From: Ktedonobacterales bacterium
Lineage (GTDB): Bacteria; Chloroflexota; Ktedonobacteria; Ktedonobacterales; DATBGS01
Reading direction: 5' to 3'
Assembly (NCBI GenBank): GCA_036557285.1
Contig: DATBHW010000040.1
Location: 62,001-126,000, forward strand
DNA: 64,000 nt
Numbering within the stretch: the stretch's first letter is position 1; every line of letters begins with the position of its first letter. Both the position numbers and the translations under genes were made by a program. A model generated the notes under the pieces. It was given only the letters and a program-made list of their open reading frames with translations, did no database searches and was not told the DNA's origin. Positions 59,780 through 64,000 of this stretch are shown here, piece after piece.

Positions 59780-60619
59780 CTAGCGGATCCCGGCGCTTGA
59801 TGGCCCTAAGATTACGGATTGTTGTTGTTCGGCTGATGTGACTTTGCCAAAGCGCCGCTGGCGCTGGCTGTAGGCGTTCAGGGCGTCAAGGAAATCTTCG
59901 CGGGTGAAGTCGGGCCAGAGAGTTTCTGTGGCGTAGTATTCGCTGTATGCCGCCTGCCAGATTAAAAAGTTGCTGAGGCGCATTTCACTGGCGGTGCGAA
60001 TGACCAGATCAGGGTCGGGCAGGTCTTTCGTGTAGAGGTGTTTGCTAATTACTTCTTCGGTAATCATTTCAGGGGCCAGACCCTCGGCGACGATCTGCCT
60101 CACAGCATCCACTAATTCAGCCCGCCCACCATAGTTAAAGCAGACGTTGAAGGCAAGTTTCGTATTCTGCCTGGTGACTTCGATTGAATGCTGAATAGCT
60201 TGCTGAATCTCAGGCGCAAGCCCTTCCATTCGCCCAATATGGCGCAGACGTACCCCATTGCGTCTGAGCCGATCAACATCGGACTGAATGACTTCCCAGA
60301 AGAGGCGCATCAGGCCGCTCACCTCATCTTGAGGGCGATCCCAGTTCTCGGTGGAAAAAGCGTACACGCTGAGCATGGGAACGTGTTCGTCAGTGGCGCA
60401 CTCCACCACCCGTCGAAGCGCGTCTACCCCGGCTTTATGGCCGAACGAGCGCGGCAAGTGGCGTTTGGTGGCCCAGCGCCCGTTGCCATCCATGATGATG
60501 GCAACATGCTGAGGGGTGACCTGACGCTGCTCAGAGGCTTCCTGCTTTTTGGCAGATTGTTTGTTGGTTCCGTTGCGGGAACCAAGAAAATCAAAAAGTT
60601 TTGAGATTGCCCGTGCCAT
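59780..60619 (-). CDS. uppS: Isoprenyl diphosphate (undecaprenyl diphosphate) synthase
   Basis: 279 residues. Makes the long-chain cis-prenyl diphosphate carrier for cell-wall polymers. Motifs: HVAIIMDGNGRWATKR (catalytic Asp), GHKAGVDALRRVVE, LSVYAFSTENW, FNYGGRAELVDA and PDLVIRTASEMRLSNFLIWQAAYSEYY. The residue string RTSGE of the family is RTASE here. AGGAGG lies upstream of ATG 60619. An N-terminal extension of 35 residues precedes the core. Confidence 0.96.
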   Translation of the reverse strand: MARAISKLFDFLGSRNGTNKQSAKKQEASEQRQVTPQHVAIIMDGNGRWATKRHLPRSFGHKAGVDALRRVVECATDEHVPMLSVYAFSTENWDRPQDEVSGLMRLFWEVIQSDVDRLRRNGVRLRHIGRMEGLAPEIQQAIQHSIEVTRQNTKLAFNVCFNYGGRAELVDAVRQIVAEGLAPEMITEEVISKHLYTKDLPDPDLVIRTASEMRLSNFLIWQAAYSEYYATETLWPDFTREDFLDALNAYSQRQRRFGKVTSAEQQQSVILGPSSAGIR

Positions 60620-60648
60620 GAGTGTGCAACCATCCTCCTGCCGACGCT

Positions 60649-61206
60649 TTAGACTTCCATAATTTCAGTCTCTTTCGCGTGGCCGACTTTGTCCATCTCG
60701 TCAATATAGCGGTCAGTGAGCTTCTGAAGGCGATCAGTGCCTCGCTTCAACTCATCTTCAGAGATTTCCTTGCGCTTTTCCTGGGCGCGCAGATGGTCTT
60801 GTCCATCGCGCCGACAGTTGCGCACCGCGATTTTGCCATCTTCCACTTTTTTATGTACCATTTTTACCATCTCGCGGCGGCGCTCTTCGGTCAAGGGGGG
60901 AATGATGAGACGAATGACCTGCCCATCGTTGTTGGGATTCAGCCCCAGGTCGGATTTCAGGATGGCTTTCTCAATATCGCCAAGGGTCTTGCGGTCCCAG
61001 GGCTGGATGGTCAAAGTACGCGCGTCTGTTGCATGGATACTGGCAACTTGATTCAATGGTGTAGGGGCGCCATAATACTCGACTTTTAACCCTTCGATCA
61101 GGGCAGGGCTGGCGCGGCCAGTGCGCACTGTGGCAAGCTCGCGGTGCAGCGCGTCTACAGCCATCTTCATGCGGTGTTCAACATCGCTGAAAAGATCTGC
61201 GGGCAT
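60649..61206 (-). CDS. frr: Ribosome recycling factor
   Basis: 185 residues, the usual length. RRF with EF-G splits the post-termination ribosome. The family pattern is MKMAVDALHRELATVRTGRASPALIEGLKVEYYG, TLTIQPWDRKTLGDIEKAIL, and LTEERRREMVKMVHKKVEDGKIAVRN. The usual RNIRRDAN segment reads RNCRRDGQD. ATG 61206 has GGAGAGG upstream; the longer in-frame start at 61392 is rejected because it overlaps pyrH. Confidence 0.97.
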   Translation of the reverse strand: MPADLFSDVEHRMKMAVDALHRELATVRTGRASPALIEGLKVEYYGAPTPLNQVASIHATDARTLTIQPWDRKTLGDIEKAILKSDLGLNPNNDGQVIRLIIPPLTEERRREMVKMVHKKVEDGKIAVRNCRRDGQDHLRAQEKRKEISEDELKRGTDRLQKLTDRYIDEMDKVGHAKETEIMEV

Positions 61207-61306
61207 AAGCGCCTCTCCTTCTAGGGCTATCGAACATCTCTGGCCGGATGGTGGTACGGGTCTCCAATCACTACGCGGTTCGGTTGTACGTTTCCGATAC
61301 GCTGGC

Positions 61307-62050
61307 TTACCACTGTAGAGACGATTCGGGATCACACACGAGCGTTCCACGATGCTCGCCCGCCACAAGAGCCTCGATGCTGCCCGGCTCATGTAAGTTA
61401 AAGACGATGATGGGCAAATGGTTATCTTTGCAGAGCGAGATAGCGGTGCTGTCCATCACCTGCACCCCCATATTGAGTGCTTGCATGTAATTTAACGTCG
61501 TGAATCGGCGCGCATTGGGATTGCGCAGCGGGTCGGTATCATAGACGCCATCTACTTTGGTAGCTTTGAGCAAGACCTGGCAATTCAACTCGACTGCTCG
61601 CAGGGCAGCGGCAGTATCGGTAGTGAAGTAGGGATTGCCGGTTCCCGCTGCCAGGATGACCACTCGCCCTTTTTCCAGATGCCGGGTAGCGCGGCGGCGA
61701 ATAAACGGTTCGGCCACCGATGGCATTTCGATGCCGGTCTGCACGCGCGTAATCAATCCAATCTGTTCCAGGGCGTCTTGCAGCGCCAGAGCGTTGATGA
61801 CGGTGGCGAGCATACCCATATAGTCGGCAGTGGCACGGTCCATACCACCATGAGCAGCCGTTTGTCCGCGCCAGATGTTGCCGCCGCCAACGACGATAGC
61901 CATCTCTATCCCTAACGCCTGCACGCGCTGAATCTCGCCTGCAATGCGCTGCACCACAACCGGAGCGATGCCATACCCTTGATCGCCCATCAGCGCTTCT
62001 CCGCTGAGCTTCAGCAGGATGCGCCGAAAGGCTGGTGTTCTTTCGGCCAT
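61307..62050 (-). CDS. pyrH: UMP kinase
   Basis: 247 residues. Phosphorylates UMP to UDP. Motifs: [80 protein letters not shown] and [20 protein letters not shown] lies four bases before ATG 62050. It lies between tsf and frr as in most bacteria. Confidence 0.98.
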   Translation of the reverse strand: MAERTPAFRRILLKLSGEALMGDQGYGIAPVVVQRIAGEIQRVQALGIEMAIVVGGGNIWRGQTAAHGGMDRATADYMGMLATVINALALQDALEQIGLITRVQTGIEMPSVAEPFIRRRATRHLEKGRVVILAAGTGNPYFTTDTAAALRAVELNCQVLLKATKVDGVYDTDPLRNPNARRFTTLNYMQALNMGVQVMDSTAISLCKDNHLPIIVFNLHEPGSIEALVAGEHRGTLVCDPESSLQW

Positions 62051-62116
62051 AGATCCTCCGCAGAAGCGAGGGTGGGGCGCGGAAACCTGGAGAAGCGCCC
62101 CGCGCTCGCTGCGCGT

Positions 62117-62638
62117 TTACTCGCCTAGCTTGAAGCGCACGAAGCGGCGAACGATGATATTTTCGCCGGTCTTGCGGATCAAGTCGTTGATGAGGTCGGC
62201 GATCTTGACTTTCTCGTCTTTGAACCAGGGCTGCGTCATGAGCGCCATAGATTCCAGTTCCTTGGGAGTTTTGTCTTCGGCAACCTCAGCCGGTATCTCT
62301 TCGAGCGTGATATATTTCGGGTCCATTGCTGCAACCTGGAGCGCCAGTTCGGCGCCGAGGGCGCGAAACTCGTCGTTACGAGAAACAAAGTCGGTGCTGC
62401 AATTGAGTTCTACCAGCGCGCCCAGGTTTCCGGCGAAATGGGTGTAAGCGGCGATATAGCCCTGGCGGGTTTCGCGGTCCTGTCCGGCGATCTTCTCAGC
62501 GCGCTTCTTGCCCTTTTCCTCCAGCCATGCGACGGCATTTTCAAAGCTGGTGGCCTCTTCGAGGGCTTTTTTGCAATCGAGTGGACCAGCGCCAGTTGTT
62601 TCGCGGAGCCGCTGAATATCTTTGACAGTATATTCCAT
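62117..62638 (-). CDS. tsf: Elongation factor Ts, short form
   Basis: 173 residues, shorter than E. coli EF-Ts (283) and closer to the short thermophile and Chloroflexota forms. Nucleotide exchange factor for EF-Tu. The N-terminal UBA-like domain is VKDIQRLRETTGAGPLDCKKALEE, and the EF-Tu contact is in CSTDFVSRNDEFRALG. The second core subdomain is largely missing. ATG 62638 starts in the family position; its Shine-Dalgarno is weak (AAGAAG). It lies about 210 bases after rpsB. Confidence 0.96.
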   Translation of the reverse strand: MEYTVKDIQRLRETTGAGPLDCKKALEEATSFENAVAWLEEKGKKRAEKIAGQDRETRQGYIAAYTHFAGNLGALVELNCSTDFVSRNDEFRALGAELALQVAAMDPKYITLEEIPAEVAEDKTPKELESMALMTQPWFKDEKVKIADLINDLIRKTGENIIVRRFVRFKLGE

Positions 62639-62848
62639 GCTTCTTCTTCGCACTCCTCTGCCTCGCCACAGGCCAACTCATCGGCAGGCTGTGCGGGCAT
62701 TCTGAACATGAAACGATGCGGGGCATACAAAAGTATCAGGCCCTCGACCTAATTCCCAGCGACCTGCTGGATGTCTCCACAAAGAGAGGGCGCCTCCATC
62801 AGCCCGGTACCGGACGAGGTAGGACACCCTGCTCACATACCTGGATGC

Positions 62849-63703
62849 TTAATGAGCCTCCTCGGAAACCAGTTCTGGCTCTGGAGGCGATGACTCGGCT
62901 TCGGGTGTCGCTTCGGGCGCTGCTTCGGGTGTCGTTGGGGGGGCGCCCAACTCTTCTTCAACCTCTGCGATGGCTCCCTCTTCCCCGGCTGGCTCCTGGT
63001 CTTTGCGCTGTGCCTCAAGCCGGAGGCGACCCTCCAGAGCGGCATCGGCGATCTTGGTACAGAGCAAGCGCACTGCGCGGATAGCGTCATCGTTTGCCGG
63101 GATCGGATAATCCATCTCATCTGGATCGCAATTGGTATCGGCCAGCGCGATCACCGGGATTTCAAGACGACGCGCCTCAAGCACAGCGGTGTGTTCTTTG
63201 CGCGTATCTACCGCGAATATAGCGGCTGGCAGGCGGCGCATGTCTTTAATACCACCCAGGGTTCGGTCCAGGCGGGCCATTTGTTCTTCGAGGCGCTGCG
63301 CCTCTTTCTTGGGCAGGCGCTCGAATTCTCCGCGCTCTTTGCGAGCTTGCAGGTCTTTCAGATAGCGGATGCGGGTCTGGATCGTCTGGAAGTTCGTGAG
63401 CATGCCACCCAGCCAGCGCTGGTTCACATAGAACATGCCGCAGCGTTTGGCTTCCTGCTCGACTGCCTCTTGCGCCTGCTTTTTGGTGCCAACAAAAAGG
63501 ATGCTTTCCCCCTCTTCGGTGATGGCAGCGACAAACTTGTAGGCTTCGTTCAGGCGGCTAACTGTTTGCTGGAGATCAATGATGTGGATGCCATTGCGCT
63601 CCGCAAAGATAAACGGCTTCATTTTGGGGTTCCAGCGGCGGGTCTGATGTCCAAAATGGACCCCAGCTTCTAAGAGCTGTTTCATGGAAACGATGTTTGC
63701 CAA
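62849..63703 (-). CDS. rpsB: 30S ribosomal protein S2
   Basis: 284 residues. The N-terminal [23 protein letters not shown] and internal [38 protein letters not shown] and [25 protein letters not shown] are standard S2. The last 45 residues are an acidic Glu/Pro/Ala/Thr-rich tail beyond the conserved fold. The start codon is TTG at 63703, with GGAGG seven bases upstream; the next ATG (63685) would cut the conserved VSMKQ start. Confidence 0.97.
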   Translation of the reverse strand: MANIVSMKQLLEAGVHFGHQTRRWNPKMKPFIFAERNGIHIIDLQQTVSRLNEAYKFVAAITEEGESILFVGTKKQAQEAVEQEAKRCGMFYVNQRWLGGMLTNFQTIQTRIRYLKDLQARKERGEFERLPKKEAQRLEEQMARLDRTLGGIKDMRRLPAAIFAVDTRKEHTAVLEARRLEIPVIALADTNCDPDEMDYPIPANDDAIRAVRLLCTKIADAALEGRLRLEAQRKDQEPAGEEGAIAEVEEELGAPPTTPEAAPEATPEAESSPPEPELVSEEAH

Positions 63704-63913
63704 CGACGGGCCTCCTTAGTAAACCTCCACTCCCTGTCTCCCGTTGGGAAGTCCCTTTGGTCGCTTCACGCCGGGGGAATACGCTATCCAACCGTTGGTA
63801 TCAGGGTATGGAGCGCATGCCAGGCGCAGAGGAAAGACGAACTTTCCAGCAGTCAGGAACCCGATGGTTAGGGAGCGTGCGTAATAAGCGGGGGCAAGGC
63901 CCCCGTCCCCTGA

Positions 63914-63943
63914 AGTATAACACAGGGCCGAATGGGCCTGCAA
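63914..63943 (-). promoter_or_regulatory. Predicted promoter of the rpsB cluster with a 5'-end hairpin
   Basis: On the minus strand TTGCAG (63943-63938), an 18-base spacer and TATACT (63919-63914). The predicted start near 63907 lies just before a GGGGGC/GCCCCC hairpin (63904-63890), so the mRNA would begin with a stem-loop. The leader to the TTG start is about 200 bases and holds no gene, room for S2 autoregulation. Nothing else is recognised to the window end at 64000. Confidence 0.5.
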
Positions 63944-64000
63944 CTTTGTCAGGCGCTCCCGGAAGAAGGGCCGCTGAGGGGCGTGCTAACGTTCTTCATT

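Noticed and set aside
1-64000. CRISPR arrays, prophage genes, rRNA operons, autonomous transposases
   Set aside because: No regularly spaced repeats, phage structural or transposase motifs, or rRNA sequence were seen on either strand.

Overview
The window reads as a chromosomal segment of a moderately high-GC bacterium, most likely a Chloroflexota member and perhaps class Ktedonobacteria. The basis is gene content and style: several Ser/Thr kinases carrying zinc ribbons and beta-propellers, an archaeal/eukaryote-like ProS, a fused E1 dehydrogenase, a RapA/HepA-like ATPase, and a T-box leader on leuS. This placement is an inference; there is no rRNA gene. Most of the window is housekeeping DNA with few mobile signs (one gyrA intein, one candidate palindrome-ended element, one palindromic repeat).

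Layout. 1-8.8 kb: a truncated cyclophilin (minus strand), uvrC, a peroxiredoxin-like gene with an in-frame TGA at the peroxidatic position (candidate selenoprotein), an FmdB-type zinc ribbon, dtd, a leuS T-box leader that contains a complete tRNA-Ala gene, leuS, and a DUF2231-Rieske protein. 9-17.4 kb: a fused alpha/beta 2-oxo acid dehydrogenase E1, an ECF sigma / zinc-finger anti-sigma / bactofilin-like membrane protein operon, a 23S rRNA uracil methyltransferase, and two minus-strand envelope proteins. 17.8-22 kb: gyrA interrupted by a 520-residue intein with an HNH nuclease. 22-32.9 kb: yraN, a zinc-ribbon protein, the t6A cluster tsaE-tsaB-rimI-tsaD, an S9 peptidase, dapB, and an RCK-USP protein beside a CPA2 antiporter. 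32.9-38.9 kb: two small minus-strand membrane proteins (one apparently needing a -1 frameshift), proS, a palindrome-bounded noncoding block, and a large FtsX-like permease. 38.9-46 kb: kinase-propeller, PHP phosphoesterase, HIT protein, LCP transferase, MBL hydrolase, mobA. 46-53.3 kb (minus): an unusual three-gene operon: kinase-PQQ propeller, a kinase fused to a RapA/Snf2-type ATPase, and a 774-residue protein with a long Cys/His finger array. 53.5-64 kb (minus): a CAP-domain protein and the conserved cluster rpsB-tsf-pyrH-frr-uppS-cdsA-dxr-rseP-ispG.

How the genes work together. The rpsB to ispG run joins translation (S2, EF-Ts, RRF), UMP kinase, and isoprenoid/phospholipid/envelope synthesis (Dxr, IspG, UppS, CdsA, RseP). 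TsaE, TsaB and TsaD make t6A on tRNA. LeuS is under tRNA-sensing attenuation. The kinase/Snf2/finger operon has no function I can name; kinase signalling, ATP-driven nucleic-acid or polymerase remodelling and a zinc-finger platform appear to be encoded as one unit, and it is the best candidate here for an undescribed system. The candidate Sec peroxiredoxin, the tRNA inside the T-box leader and the slippery-site membrane gene are the other observations most worth testing.
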